DNA of 64,000 nt from Volvox africanus (GCA_030268105.1 BSDZ01000086.1:124001-188000); one strand, 5' to 3'. Positions 27,701-40,195 are shown, counted from the first letter of the stretch. Notes: a model not told the origin generated them from the sequence alone. Translations and numbers: made by a program.

Positions 27701-29785
27701 TTCACAAATGGGGTTCCTAATGTATTCTTGAATGTGTGTGTGCGCGCGCAATCGTGCGTAGGGCAAGGTGGCCTTGGACGGTACGGATCAGAAGGACCTG
27801 GTCACCCCCTCCACTCGGACGCATACCGTATACGCGGAGGAGCTTGGAGGTGGGTGCCAGAAACGCTAGTACGCGCAAGGAAGACCCCGTGGTGGCCGAC
27901 CGGCACAAACTGGTAATGGCGTGTTGTTAGACGCAAGAAGCCATTATCCACCTTGAACGGCGTAAACGGAAAGGTGTCGATGGGCCGCAAGTCCCAAAGG
28001 AATAAGCCCGGTCCTTGGTCGACAGGTTCCTGTGGTTCCACATAGAGCAGCATGGTGGACTCACATACTACAGTCACTCATTTGTTCACCTGCACGCGCC
28101 TGTTCCACCAATCCGTTGACCCGTGCTAATTCGCTGTCGATGTCTCCGATCCTGTGATCGTTTCATGATGTGCCGTGGTGTGTGATGCGATGCGACGTGA
28201 AACGGCACGTGGCATATTCCTGAGCATTTCCAATGTTGCACCAGCGACGGAGTATTGCGGCATGCATGTTACGAACGCAGGTGTGCTGCAGCAGCGTCAG
28301 GCGGCATTGGAGCAGGCCATTGCGGCGCAGTCTCGCCCCACACCCACAGCGACTGGGCCTGTGATCTCCGGGGACGCAGAGGACGAGCTTGTTGAAAAGC
28401 TGAAGCGGCGGCAGTCGGCTGCAAAGCAGGTGGGTGGGACGAGGTGCGGCAGGCGGTGGGAAGGGGCCACTTCCACTCTTGATTAAAAAAATGGGTGTTG
28501 GGATGTCGTGGTGCATTTCGTGGCACCGGCCTTAAAGCCTACTCTGGGCATCACTGGGGGCCTTTTGCCTTTTGCCGGCTCAAGTATTCGGCTTCGGGAG
28601 TTGACGGTGTTTGCATGCCTTGCCCTTTCCTGGGTCAGCAGCACTTCGTCCTGAGGTCACCCTCCAGGTACTTCGCGGGTAAGTATCTTTCTTGACGCCC
28701 GAGCGCACTTACTACTCTCCATCCCCAATGCGATGCTGCCAACAGGCCGAGGAAGCTGAGGCCGCAGCGGCTGTCGCAGCAGCTGCAGCAGCAGCGGAGG
28801 CCGCAGCGGCGGCGGCTCCACCCGCGACCCCCGCCTGGAGCAACCCCGCTGCGCCCTTCGGCGGCGAGCTGACAGCGGCACTGCTACGGCGCACGGAGCA
28901 GCAGCGGCAGCAGCAGCAGGCCGCCAGCAGCAGTACCCCTGGTCCTGCCGCAGATGGGCTAACGGAGGCACCAGCGGGTGTGGCTGGGGGGTTGGATGGT
29001 ACCGAGGACGTAAAGAAGGTGTGTCCGGCCACGGCAGCCAGAGGGGCGAGACTTCAGGCAACACCGACGCCGGGCACTCAGGGGCAGCCGCCGCCCCTTC
29101 AGGCGCCAGCCGCGTCATCAACTTCCTCAGCTGCGCAACCGGCGACGCCAGCTGTCGCCACAGGATTCGTTACGCCGGTGGGTGGGTCTCTCCGGCACAC
29201 TACGAGACAGGGCAATTACGTGACGCTATCATTGAAAGTCATGGGATTCGCGGCACAGACCGGGTGCGTAATTCAATTTTCTAATCGATTGCGGTGTGGC
29301 CAGAGCAAGAATGCGGAGCTGAAGGAGGTGTTAGTATAAAGCTCGGAGTACCGCAGCGGTATGGCCAGGTTTACATATAGTTGAGCTTTCGCTGCCACAG
29401 TGATACTTTGATGGATACCATGTTTGGCTTTAGACAAACGTAAGGGTGTCATCAGAATGTAAAGGATCGGTTCCGTTTTCTTAGGCATCCGCGTAACTCT
29501 TGTGTCCTTCCCCCAGATGTGTTTCCTTTAGCACCTGGTCTTGGGCAGAGGCCAGAGGGTTTACATGCAATTTTGTGTTATGCTGCCTTGCAGGTGAGCG
29601 CCGTCGCGCGCAGTCGTGCGGTGCCGCCCAGGACCATAGGGGTAGCGATGGTGACGCCACCTGCTACTGCCGCGGGCTCCGGCTGCGGAGCTCCCGCAGG
29701 TGAAGGGGCGGCGAACGAGCTGCAGGAAAAACTGCGGCGGCGGCTTTCAGCCCTGGAGACCCAGACGCCACCTCCGACAATTTAG
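24750..29785 (+). CDS. gene B: coiled-coil protein with repeated EL..L.RR motifs
   Basis: Plus-strand exons: 24750-24865 (ATG), 24940-25100, 26089-26225, 26671-26752, 27160-27196 (or to 27234), 27347-27579, 27762-27849, 28281-28429, 28746-29177 (or to 29018), 29594-29785 (TAG). Most junctions agree in phase. The second exon ends in phase 1 and the third starts in phase 0, so one exon between 25101 and 26088 is missing from my model. The first two exons encode a charged helical region beginning MELEDEFSLDEARETLF. The middle includes KYGGIPALGAGLVLPKF. The second half repeats a basic amphipathic motif: DELVEKLKRRQ, GELTAALLRRTEQQ and NELQEKLRRRLSALE. An Ala-rich coil precedes the second of these. 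The motif loosely recalls short actin- or membrane-binding helices, but I do not recognise the family. Confidence 0.7.
25516..25660 (+). repeat. dispersed repeat, copy 2
   Basis: Second copy of the element at 23809-23937, in the same orientation and about 1.7 kb away. It lies between the second and third resolved exons of gene B, probably in an intron. Homology fades at both ends, so the full extent of the element is unknown. Confidence 0.6.
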
Positions 29786-31603
29786 CCACCTGCCTTCAAT
29801 GTTGATGGCAGCCGGCGATGAGCGTCAAGGCGGACATCCCTCTCGGGCTGGAAGGTCGCGGCGGCACGGTGGCGCATAACAGGACCGACCATTTGCGCCT
29901 GGCAGCAGGGCACCAGGATGACCGGCACAAATCGGCGACAGTGCGCAGTTGCAAAGTACACGCACGAGCAAACATTGACTCACGCGTCGTCGGCGTCGTT
30001 GTGGGTAGAGGATGGTGCGGTTTAGTGCGAACGAATTTTGCAATGTAGCACCGCAGTACACACACTGCACGTTCTCGCGTGTCCCCGAATTTTGACGCGC
30101 AGCAAACACGATCACGGAGAATAACCACACAACCCGATCTAGTATAGGTTTGTGTGCCCACTGCCTGGCACTAGGAAGCGGCCGCATAGAAGGTCGTATT
30201 GTTGACCTCCTGCAGGCCCGCAGCTGGCACCTTGCAGATAGCCGATAGTCGAGCCCTTCTTCTTTCCAGCGTACAGATCGTGCCGACTACTGAAAAGATC
30301 AGGTTACACAGTTATGGCTCAGTTTCCCTGGCTTGGCGAAGGGCCATGCATCAGTTTTGAGAACCCAGAACGATGCCGAAAATGAAGACTCTGAAAGAAG
30401 TGATGTATGTCGTCCTGCGCAAATGGCTTACTGTTGAACACGGTACAACCTGTATTTTACAGACGTAAAAGCTTATCCTCTTTATGAGGATTGTTCACAG
30501 ATTGAAAGAGGCACTCAAAAAAGCTGCCACCGTACGGCATAGTACGAGGCTCCAGTGTATATGCCCATCTCGGGTGTAGACATTTCAAAAGGACCCTGGG
30601 GCGACTGGAAATAGCATGGCATTCTTATATGCCAAATCTTCCTCATCAACGTCAGGGAATACCCTCAACAATGAAGCAGGGCCCAGAAAACGATTGTTCT
30701 AAGCCAGAGGCACCCTCAGGGACGATTAATGGGACCCTCGGCACGCGTTGCTTGAGCGGCACTGCACAGATCATCAAAGGAATGCATCGCCATGAATGTA
30801 AAAGAAGTCAATGATGCAATAACTGCCAACCGCTACAAACACTGCCCTGCGAGGAAATGCCCAGATACACAGATGCCCGCAAAGTGGGCAGCTAGATTGT
30901 GAAGTGACTTGCACGACGCACTACAGGACATGTGCCGCCTGCCACATCCATTTATCCTATAGTCCGCAGTTGGCGGGAACCTGGGAAATGTTTTTCAAGC
31001 TGTTGTCTGTGTGGGTGTAGGAACGCCTTGGGACGATTATCGTGGTCGCTGAAGAAACACTGCCTTTATCAATCGGACACCCACATCACAGGAAGACACA
31101 TTCGCGCATAAACAGGCGAGCGCACTTGAAGGCGCAGATGGCGGAGAACACCGAAGACAAATATCGCGAAGGTGACTCTGATTAATACGCAGGACGTATG
31201 GACGCGCATCTGTGCACAATCTGTGACATGCATCACGCGCACGATTACATATACATACACACACAGTGTAACACCCGTTCACACAAACACCAAACAGGTG
31301 CACATACAGATACACGGACTTGCAACTTGGTCGTACGCACCACGCAAGAACATCAAGTGCCCTTCCCAGCAATTAACCTTGCAACCGGGCAAGTCAATTT
31401 GAGTCATTGGGTGCCCACGAAGCTGTTCCCACGGGGTGCTTTACCGCGTAGTGCGCAGCGGACCCCCTGCACAGCCAGTCGGGAGTTAAGGGCACCCGGA
31501 TGACTACGTGAGCTCAAGAGGGCCGGCGCCGAGCCTCGTGGGGGCTTGGTCCAGCCTACCTTGCCAACACCCACCTGTGCCATCCCGCGAGCCCGTTACG
31601 CTG

Positions 31604-31608
31604 TTACA
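31604..31608 (-). promoter_or_regulatory. candidate TGTAA poly(A) signal of gene D, distal
   Basis: TGTAA on the minus strand, 374 bases downstream of the gene D stop. TGTAA is the usual poly(A) signal of volvocine algae. A five-base word is expected by chance about once per kilobase, so this is weak on its own. Confidence 0.3.
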
Positions 31609-31670
31609 CAGGCTAATTGAACAGAGACCCATGACAATTCTTTGTCACGAATCCACTTAGCATCATCCAC

Positions 31671-31675
31671 TTACA
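31671..31675 (-). promoter_or_regulatory. candidate TGTAA poly(A) signal of gene D, proximal
   Basis: TGTAA on the minus strand, about 307 bases downstream of the gene D stop codon, a usual 3' untranslated length for these algae. It is one of two candidates. Confidence 0.4.
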
Positions 31676-31981
31676 TCCTTATTGACCCTAGTCTACCCAC
31701 ATGTATAAGAGGCCTCGGATATCTTGTCGTAAGCGGATGTCTCGTTCGTTTTGTCCTCCAGTCCTGAGTTAAATGGGCGGAAAACTGGAGGTCCCTTGAA
31801 AATTGGTTGGCCCACCACATGCTTCCGGAAGTGTCTCCAACACCCGCGGCAACCTGTGTACGACGCCGATCGATTGTAAAATGTCAAAATTGCCGCCTCC
31901 GCCATTTCTGTTGTCGTACCTTCGGCCAGATCACTCCAACTCAACTGTCCAGGTCTCCTCTCGAATACCTTGCTATAGTAA

Positions 31982-34981
31982 TCACCCTCCCTCCCCCACT
32001 CCTCCTATGTCGCCGCCGCGTGGAGAGTCAACTTCAAGATCCGCTTCCGCCACCACCGTCATGACGGCACTGCTGCGGCGACCCCGCATTACTGGCAGTA
32101 GCAGCGGCGACGGTGGCGGCAGCAAACCCACCGCTGCTGCCGCTGAGGATTGCACGGCTCCCGACGGCCCACGGATCAATACCTCAACGCCGGACGGAGC
32201 ATCGTTGTTGTCGCCGACGCCTTTGCGGTTGAAAGCCACCGGAGGTGCCCAGGGCTCATGAGGCATGGAGCCGGTGTTGAGGCTGTGGCGGCGGCGTGTG
32301 GATCGAAACGCAGAAACGCCGCAAATGTCAACGCCTTCACCCTCATCATCGCCACCCCACAAACAGCCACCTGCACCATTTCCATCGCCACCGCCGCCAC
32401 CACAGCCATCATCCGGGTCCCCTGGCGGCACAAAAAGCTGGTCCGTGGACACGCGGCAGGCTGATCCCACGGTTCTTGGCATGCCGAAGTGCCCGCTCGT
32501 GGTTGACGCGCGACCATGCGACGCGTAAATAGAGGTGGTGGCCGAGCTACGACTGTAGCTGGAGGCAGCAACGGAGGAAGACGACGAGCCCGCCGCCTTG
32601 CGCCGCTGCCTCCATCCCTGAACCTCCGTTTTAAGCAGATCCGTTCGAGACGACATTTGGCTGAAGGCTGACGGATCACTGGACCGCTCAGGAGCACCAA
32701 CCCCGCCATCGCCACCGCCACCGCACATCGTGGGAGAGGTGCGCTCCGTCATGCACTGCATCGAATACAGCGACAAGTTCGACGAACGCTCGGTAAAGGA
32801 ACCAGCAGTTCGTGATGGGCAATTCGTGCCGCCGCCGCCTTCATCTTCGTCCGTGCAAGCGGCGTCGGCGCCAGCATCGGCGTCAGTGGCGTCAAAGCTG
32901 GCGCTGTGCGGCAGCACACGGCTGCATGCCGCGCTGTTGCCCGCGTCACCGACAGCACCGGTAACGGCGGCTCGTGACGCCTGCAAGTACCATGCATTTT
33001 GCGACTTGCTTTGGAGACTGCGCGACCTGCCCGCGGCGGCCGTCAGCCACGCCGCTGATCCTGCCCTGGTTCCCGAATCAAGGGCCACGGTGCGTGTCGC
33101 AGCCCGCTCGATAGTTAAAGCAATGCCGCCGCCGCCGCCAGCCTCACTGTCGGCACCGGCCTCAACAGCTTCCGACTCGGCCCCACAGCTGGCAGTGGGC
33201 TCAAAGCGCAAACCAGCCCTGCGGATTGAAGCGCCTAGAGTGCCGCCACCGCTGTTCACTGAGGTCGCTGCGATGGAGCTACTCCGTCGTAGCCGCCGCG
33301 CCGTAGAGTGCCGCCAGCTTAGTGGCACCGGCAGCGCCCTGGACGAGTCACCGATAGTGGAGCCCATACCCTCCGTCGATATCGTCTCAAGCTCACCCGT
33401 GCTTGCTGTCAACCGGCGGTAGGACAGCAGTAACCCCCGGTCAGACCCCGAGTTTACCTCCCCTGTTGCAATGCCGGCCAGAGCTGCCGCCGCGACCACC
33501 TGTGATAAGGTATGTGATCCCGACTCAATGGCTTCCAAACCTGCCAGCCGGGAGCTCGTGGGGGAGCTCGCGAGGCCGTCTCCAAGAGACACCGCTATAA
33601 CGGACCCCGCTCGGCTTGCACCACTGCGAGAGCCGATGGCGCGACTGAAGGTGCGGGAGGCCGCAACGGAGGAAGACGACACGAAGATATGTTCTGCCAG
33701 AGCCGCGGCGGCAACGGAGGCGAAGGCCCCCCCAAGGCTACTACCGACGCCGCCGCTACTGCCAGTCGTCGCAACAGCAGCGGCGGCGGCAGCGGCGGCG
33801 TCGGGCGTCGCAGCTCTGCTGCCGGTGCCGGTGCTCAGGCAAGTTCCCGGGCTCGCAAACATTTGTGAGCCACTGCGGTCTCCACTCGTGACATCGAAAG
33901 ACGGCAGCAGGGAGCCGAAGGCGGCGCCGTCAGCTGTGTCGCCGACCCCGTCCAGGTCAGCGGTCTCCAGCACAGAAGGTGCCAATCTGTGTCCAGACCT
34001 GCCGCTGCGTGCACTGCCCACGCGTGATCTGGACGTAAGCGTCATATGCGGCGTCTCCAAATTACGGCAGCTTCGTCGGCTGGCGCCGCCGCTACTGACG
34101 CCTCCAGAAGGCGTTCTGCCACCGACCTCATCGCCGCTGCCCCTGTCGCTGTCGCTGTCGCTGCTGGCCCCAGCGTTGACGCCGGTGTGGTAGGGTAGGC
34201 TGCTGCTGGTGCGGATGGGACGTAGAGGGGGTCCGCCTGGGCACAAGTCATTCCGCTCTTGCTGCGACTGCGTCAGCTCAAGTCCCACGGCGTAATGCTT
34301 CTGACGTTGTGCGATGGCGGAGGGAGCTTTCATGTTGGGATAGTGGACGTGAATGGGGAAATGCAAAGCGTCGCCGTGACGTGACGTTGAAGAATCGCTT
34401 CGGTTTCCACTCGTTCCGCCATTAGGCTGCGGCTCCTCAGTCGGTGCGGCCCGGTGCCTTGCTGCTCTGGTCGCGTCACGTGAGCCTTGCCCTTCTGGCG
34501 CATCCATCTCAATCTCAGGTGCAAGGTGTGCGTGCCGTGTCACGGCCCTCACGGACGGCCGGGACCCAGCTGCGGGCGGCCCGTCTGTCTGTCCATCGTC
34601 ATGTCGTTTACCTGGGTCGCGATCTCGGTGGCTCGCGATCTCACCATCCAATGGGTCACTGTCTCTGGCAGTTCTCGCACGACCGGCCGTCGGCATCGCA
34701 GTGCAAAACGGGGCAGCGAAAAGGGGCTCCCGCGTGGAATTCAGAAAGGCTCGCTCGTCGTTGGATGCTGGTGTGGGCACCATCACCGTCGGCGGCGCTG
34801 ATGACGTGGCAGCTGCCGCCCCCGCCAGCGACCCTGACGCAGTCAGCTGTAGCTCGGGAGGCCTGAGCAGTTGCATGCGAGTACGCAAATGAGCTGGGTC
34901 TGTCGATAAGAGCGACACTGATCGCTGCTGCTGCTGCTGCTGTGTGATTTCCTTAGGTGGCTTCATAGGCTGCGGCGACAG
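31982..34981 (-). CDS. gene D terminal exon, 3.0 kb, Ser/Ala/Gly-rich
   Basis: Exactly 1,000 codons including the TGA stop, entered through an acceptor at 34982-34983 in phase 0. Upstream in-frame acceptors up to about 35040 are also possible. The exon opens with Pro/Gln-rich sequence and a poly-Gln run near 34920-34940, then Ser-, Thr- and Gly-rich sequence and a poly-Ala tract at about 33775-33810. No folded domain is recognised. Many Ser/Arg-rich stretches could be phosphorylation targets, but this is a composition argument only. Confidence 0.65.
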   Translation of the reverse strand: MSPQPMKPPKEITQQQQQQRSVSLLSTDPAHLRTRMQLLRPPELQLTASGSLAGAAAATSSAPPTVMVPTPASNDERAFLNSTREPLFAAPFCTAMPTAGRARTARDSDPLDGEIASHRDRDPGKRHDDGQTDGPPAAGSRPSVRAVTRHAHLAPEIEMDAPEGQGSRDATRAARHRAAPTEEPQPNGGTSGNRSDSSTSRHGDALHFPIHVHYPNMKAPSAIAQRQKHYAVGLELTQSQQERNDLCPGGPPLRPIRTSSSLPYHTGVNAGASSDSDSDRGSGDEVGGRTPSGGVSSGGASRRSCRNLETPHMTLTSRSRVGSARSGRSGHRLAPSVLETADLDGVGDTADGAAFGSLLPSFDVTSGDRSGSQMFASPGTCLSTGTGSRAATPDAAAAAAAAVATTGSSGGVGSSLGGAFASVAAAALAEHIFVSSSSVAASRTFSRAIGSRSGASRAGSVIAVSLGDGLASSPTSSRLAGLEAIESGSHTLSQVVAAAALAGIATGEVNSGSDRGLLLSYRRLTASTGELETISTEGMGSTIGDSSRALPVPLSWRHSTARRLRRSSSIAATSVNSGGGTLGASIRRAGLRFEPTASCGAESEAVEAGADSEAGGGGGIALTIERAATRTVALDSGTRAGSAAWLTAAAGRSRSLQSKSQNAWYLQASRAAVTGAVGDAGNSAACSRVLPHSASFDATDADAGADAACTDEDEGGGGTNCPSRTAGSFTERSSNLSLYSMQCMTERTSPTMCGGGGDGGVGAPERSSDPSAFSQMSSRTDLLKTEVQGWRQRRKAAGSSSSSVAASSYSRSSATTSIYASHGRASTTSGHFGMPRTVGSACRVSTDQLFVPPGDPDDGCGGGGGDGNGAGGCLWGGDDEGEGVDICGVSAFRSTRRRHSLNTGSMPHEPWAPPVAFNRKGVGDNNDAPSGVEVLIRGPSGAVQSSAAAAVGLLPPPSPLLLPVMRGRRSSAVMTVVAEADLEVDSPRGGDIGGVGEGG

Positions 34982-37900
34982 CTGCGGCGATTGCGGCAAC
35001 CTCGATAGTTGCGGCGGTGCTGGTAGTGAAGGTTGAGCAGCGGAGGAGGGAGGCCAGGGTGGTAACCTGCGGTTCAGATTGCGGTCGCATGTATCCGCGC
35101 ATTATCATTGTCAAACTCGTCAAGGCGAAGCAGCCAAATATGAGTCAGATGTGCGTATTGGAAGCATGCCCTGCTTCGGGCGTTCACATGGCATTGTTTG
35201 TTGTACGCTAGATGTCGTATGGTCCCCCAGTTGGTTAGCCATCGTCGTAGAATGACCGCGCTTTGAAATTAGAAAGGGGATCCCAAAGCCGTGAGTGCGC
35301 ACCAAAGCCACTGTGGCTGTAAACGGTTTGTACGACACTGCGACTATGCTGCTACCATCAGCGAGATAGAAGAGCCCTTCCGTTGTAGCAGCGGCGGCGG
35401 CAGACACCCCATGGGGACTTTCGCCTGAGTGCACGCGTTTGCTGCCCCCTGCCCCGTAATTCTATGGCACTATAGGCCTTATAGGCACAGCTTGGTCAGA
35501 CTAGCTCGAAAAGATATATTATCAGCTAGCACCTTTCCGAGGTCTGCTCCCGCACTTCGTCGTCCCATACCGAGCTGAGAGGATTCCAGATAGTGGTGTG
35601 GGTGGGGGATGGCGCCGGCATCGGCATCGGCATCGGTATTGGTGGCGATCTTGGTGGCGACCCCCGTACGGTGTCGGCCGTCGGACCGACACCAGCGCCC
35701 AGGGGGTGCTTCGGGAAAATCGCCATGAGTATGCGAGTGATATGGTTGGCTTCCTGCACGACAACAATCACGCGGTTTGTCAGCGCGTTCCTCATTGGCC
35801 TTCCCAACATGGGAAAGAAGAGTCCAATAACGGTATCAGTGCATTAGTGGCCATCGTGATGCAGTCAACTACAGGAGGCTGGATGATACTAACTAGTCAC
35901 TGATCAGGGACCATCTGAGGCCATATGGCTGTCGTAGGCCAGGGTTACCAGGCGAACGGGTCGAGCCAGTATTAATTGATATATTTGTCATGAACCCAGT
36001 TTCATAACATTACTTCGATAATAAAACAGGCCGTATTCAGCCCAGTATGCTAAGCGACCTGGCCTTGCTCACAGCCTGGGTAAGTTGCACGCGCACGCTT
36101 CTTCCTAAGACTCTGAGCTTCACACCAGGTCTGTAGGCCGCAAGGGCGGTATACGCGCCGTGCCGACCTAGCGCCGCATGGGCTGCTCCAGCCCTTAGGA
36201 CGCGGACAGACCAACAATAGATGCGGCGTATACGGCAATAAAAACGTGCATGTGCGACTGAATGGCAGTGATAAGGAAGCTGTACCAATGGTAACGATTC
36301 TAAGGCTTTGCAGCGCGCACCTCGGCCGACTGGCACTGGCCCAGCTGTGCCGTGAGCTCCCGCTCCGTTCGGCGCAGGATGGCATTGAGGCTCTGCGAAC
36401 GGGGAAGTGATACCAGAACATGCAGGTGGCCCAGACAAGCAGAAGAAACGCAGCTTGAAAACAGCCGCTGTACCAGTACGAGTAACAAGCCGGAATGAGA
36501 TCGCTAAGACAGATGCTAAGAACCCCCAACCTGATGGTCGTCTTGGCACGGAAAGGGCTACAATCGTATAGATCTGGATTCAGTGCATCCTGTTTGCTTA
36601 TCCGCGAATTCTCGTCCGAGGGCCGTTGTCATCACCTAAAATTTGACCCCGGCATTCAACCCACCCGTGGCTCGCCGCCGTCAGGGCCCTGCGTGGTCAT
36701 TGGCCCCGGCCTCCCCGCCTCGTCCAGCTCGGGCGACGCCACCTCCATGTCACGGATCGTCACCCCCGGAGGAACCGGCCGTGTGTGTCGCGATACCCCC
36801 CATCCCATCCGTTGCATATCTAGCGTCCCGTCAACAGAAGTGAATGCCCCCAAGGAATGCGGACGTATGCACGAGACCACGAGGCCCGTCTTTGCGCTAG
36901 CGGGTGGCGGTGTTGACAGCGATGGGTTGAGTCGTGGCGGCGTCACTGGCGATGCCGACCTTCGCGAGGTGGCGTCGGACCCCTGGCTTCCAAGCACGAG
37001 GGTCGATCCCCCCGAGGGCAGTGTCCACGAAGGTCCAGCGGAAGGGATAGCGCCGCCGGTACCGCTGATGTCACCGCCGCTGTCAGCATTATTGGACCCG
37101 ATAGGCGTCGGTGCCGCTACCTCACGAAGGCTGGAGCCCAGCGATAGCATTGGTACCGTGCGAGATTTTAGGGACTGATGATAGAGGCTGGACTGCGATT
37201 GCGAAGAAGCCCGTTCTTGCTGTGGCTGAGGCCGCTTCGGAAGCTCCCCAGAGGGATTGTAGCCATCCGTGGAGGTGCTGCCCGCGGGCCGCTCGGGGGT
37301 GATTGCCGTGCCGCCGCCGCCGCCCCCACCGCCGCCGCCGGCATCTCCACCGCTGCCGCAAGTGCCCGTAATCGGACATATAAAAAGGTTGTGCCAATTT
37401 GTATGGGTCAGATCTGCCATCTGTTGCCGTCTGGGATCAATTGCATGCAGCTGAAGTTGGTGCAGGCCCCGCGCCGGCGAGGGCTGTTGCTGCTGCGGTG
37501 GTGGCGGCGGCGGCGGCGGGGGGGACATCAGCTGCTGATGGCTAACTTGCACATCGTGCAATGGCTGGGTACTATACGGCAGATAGTGATGAGGCAGCTG
37601 GCACAAGCGCTGTTGCGGCTGAGGTTGCGGATGCGGACGCAGCTGCGGTGACTGGGGGAGAGGTGGGGAAAGCGGTGAGCACGATGGAGCCAACGCAGAC
37701 GCTGGCTGTTGTGATTGAGGCCAGAGAGCACTCGAGCTGAACGGGAAATGACCCAGCCCTGGCATTGAAGACCTGCTAGATCGTGCTATCGTCGGCCCCG
37801 TGGACATCAGCCCCAATGCCGAGCCACCTGACGCTGGGGTCCCGGCTTGGGGCCCATCAGCATTTGCCTGCACTCGTATTGGGGATCGGGGACTCGTCGC

Positions 37901-40195
37901 TAACTGCTGAAGTAGCTGCTGTTGCTGCTGTCCGGCGCTTAGTCGCTTTGTGCTCTTGAGAGTGAAGGCGGAGCGTCGCGTCGCTGTACTGGCGGCTGGC
38001 GTGATGGCCTGAGAGGCGGCGGTCATGGCAGCAATTGCCCCCGGCTCGTCCCATTCTGTCATCGGAGTATTATAGTACAGCGGATGGCTAGGCCCTGGAA
38101 GGGCCGCCTCGATAACGCGCGGACCACGCTGCTGGGTGCCATCGCCGCCACCGACAGCCGGCATCCTGCGAACAGGCCCTGCCTTGGTGTGGTAAGAGCC
38201 ACTGTGGCTGCGGCGGCCGCTGCTGCCACCACCGCCCAGAACGCCACCGCGTTGCGGCATAGCGCCGACAGCCAAGGGCGTCAAGTAAATCGCCTGCGCA
38301 GTGCGGTCCGCAGGGGCGGCGCCCGTCATTTGACTTGCCAAGGCGCCGGCACGCGTGCGCGCTGCCAACAAGGCGTCGGCACGGCATCCAATGCTCCTTC
38401 GGATATCATGGGGTGATCTTTGTGCCGCCGCTATTTCGGGGACCATTTCCACATCAGAGATCTCCAGGCCACTGGGTGCCGACACACGGCCGACCCGCAC
38501 TGCGGACGGCGCACGAGCTGCCGATGCTGACGCCAATAGCGAAGCTGAGGCTGTAACGACCGCAATTTGGGTAAACCCAACGTCACTAGCCGCTGCGGTT
38601 GCGGCCATGCCTGACGTTGCCGCCAACGCATACGGTCTGGGGACCGGGGAAGTGACGGCATCGCTGCCGCCACTTTCACCTAGTGTTGCGGCATCGGACG
38701 CGAGCTGGTAAGACAGCGGCCGTAGAAGCGGGGCTGGGCCGGCAGCATCACCTCCACGTGCACATCCGTCGGCCCCACTGTCCCCAACCCGTGGGTTTAC
38801 AGGTGACTGCTGGTCTTGTTGTTGCTGCTGCTGCTCTAGTTGCTCCGCTGCATAGCTAGGGGCCGCCACCCGAATCAGCCGCTCGGAGGAACGGGGACTG
38901 ATCTCGGTAACGGACTGGGTACCGGTGGCGGAGCCCTGGAAAGCTACGGAAGCCGTGTGAACGTTGAGAACATTCGTTGCCATGGTAGCGGCGGCGGAGC
39001 TGTCGCCACCGCATGTATGTACAGATGGCGCCATGGCCAGCGTCTTGGCGGGCAGGGCTGCCCTGGCCTGAGAAGGTGGGAAAGAAAGCAACATGGCATT
39101 TTGAACATTTATAATTAATATCTTTCCTTTCCGTTTTGCTGACCCCGTATATCATAGGGTGTTTCCCGGAGTTTTAGCGATGAAGCGTGAGCACCTTCGG
39201 GCCTCACAAATAACAGCGACGGCGGACAGTTAACACCACCATGGGTGTCAACAATTACCTTACACCCGTACCGAGCACGAATGTTGCACACTCACCATAT
39301 GCGTCACGGCGCCCGGTGCGGCAGATGGGTTCCAGGCTCCAAGCCCCTGCCTGATTTGTGCGCTTTGCGCAGAACCAAATGGCAGACGCTGCTGCTGGTC
39401 CTGCAGCTGTCGGCGCACCAACACAGCACTCTCCAAAGACCTGTTCCGCAGTAGCAGCGGGCTGGGTTGCTGATTATGGTGGTGAAGGTGGTGTTGCTGC
39501 TGTTGCTGCTGTTGCGGCGATGGTGGCGGCAACGATGGCGACAGTTGCCCCAGCGGCGGCTGGCCTTCATTTATACAAGACATCCCGCCGCCGGCTGCGG
39601 CATATTCCGTGGGCAGCAATGGTAGATGTGGCGGCTGTAGCTGAGCAGGCGACAGCGGAAACGTTGGTAAACCGAATTGGACGGGTCTGAGCTCGTCGAC
39701 CGAACGCATTTCCGCACTTTCTGGTTCTAACACCAGCGCGGCGGGTGCGGCGACAGTGTTCCCGGACAGCTCTCCGGGGCCGGAGTTAGGGGCGGCAGCC
39801 AGTGCCCCTCGGGCCGTAGGCAAACTGCCCAACGGTACTTGCCCACTGTTTGCACGGCAGGAGTTGGTAATTCCCGTGCCTATGCTGGCGCGCCCTAGCC
39901 GCGGGGCACCAATGTCGGCCGACGGCAAGCTGCCGACGGCGTGGGCCGCCGCTGACGACAGGAGATGGTGGTGTGTAGCGGCGGCGGCGGCGGCGGCGGC
40001 GGCAGCAGCAGCAGCAGGGCCGAGGCCAGTGCCGGAGGCCGCTGACTGCCGATCCATGGCTATCCAGTGAAATGCGGGAGTAGCGGCGGCGGCGGCAGTG
40101 GAACCACCAGCACTAGTATTCATGAACATGGTTGTCCCTAGAACCTGGCTCATGGACTCGCCTTGTATGGATCCTAGGGAGGTGGCCATCAGCAT
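31982..40195 (-). CDS. gene D: large low-complexity protein with a central helix
   Basis: Five minus-strand exons, all phase 0: 40195-39296, 39067-36665, 36392-36321, 35753-35571, 34981-31982 (TGA). They total 6,558 bases, 2,186 codons. The start is ATG at 40195 or 40189; the second has the better context (ATGGCC). Exons 1, 2 and 5 encode Ala, Gln, Gly, Ser and Pro runs. Exons 3 and 4 join to a charged helix (SLNAILRRTERELTAQLG, then EANHITRILMAIFPKHPLG). A helix ending in a FPKH-like turn is common just before cyclase or phosphodiesterase domains of algal signalling proteins, but no such domain follows here. An alternative is that D is the 3' part of gene C: a donor at 40601 and an acceptor at 40246 would join the two in phase. 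Function is not assigned. Confidence 0.65.

Larger units (their letters stand above)
29786..31981. other. convergent 3' ends of genes B and D
   Basis: Gene B (plus) and gene D (minus) point at each other across 2.2 kb, so this should be two 3' untranslated regions plus spacer. No additional gene is visible. Minus-strand TGTAA poly(A) signals for gene D lie at 31671-31675 and 31604-31608. A plus-strand TGTAA occurs about 1 kb after the gene B stop (near 30796). Confidence 0.5.

Noticed and set aside
32730..34193. Plus-strand open frames of 230-240 codons opposite gene D
   Set aside because: Shadow of the minus-strand 3.0-kb exon, for the same reasons.
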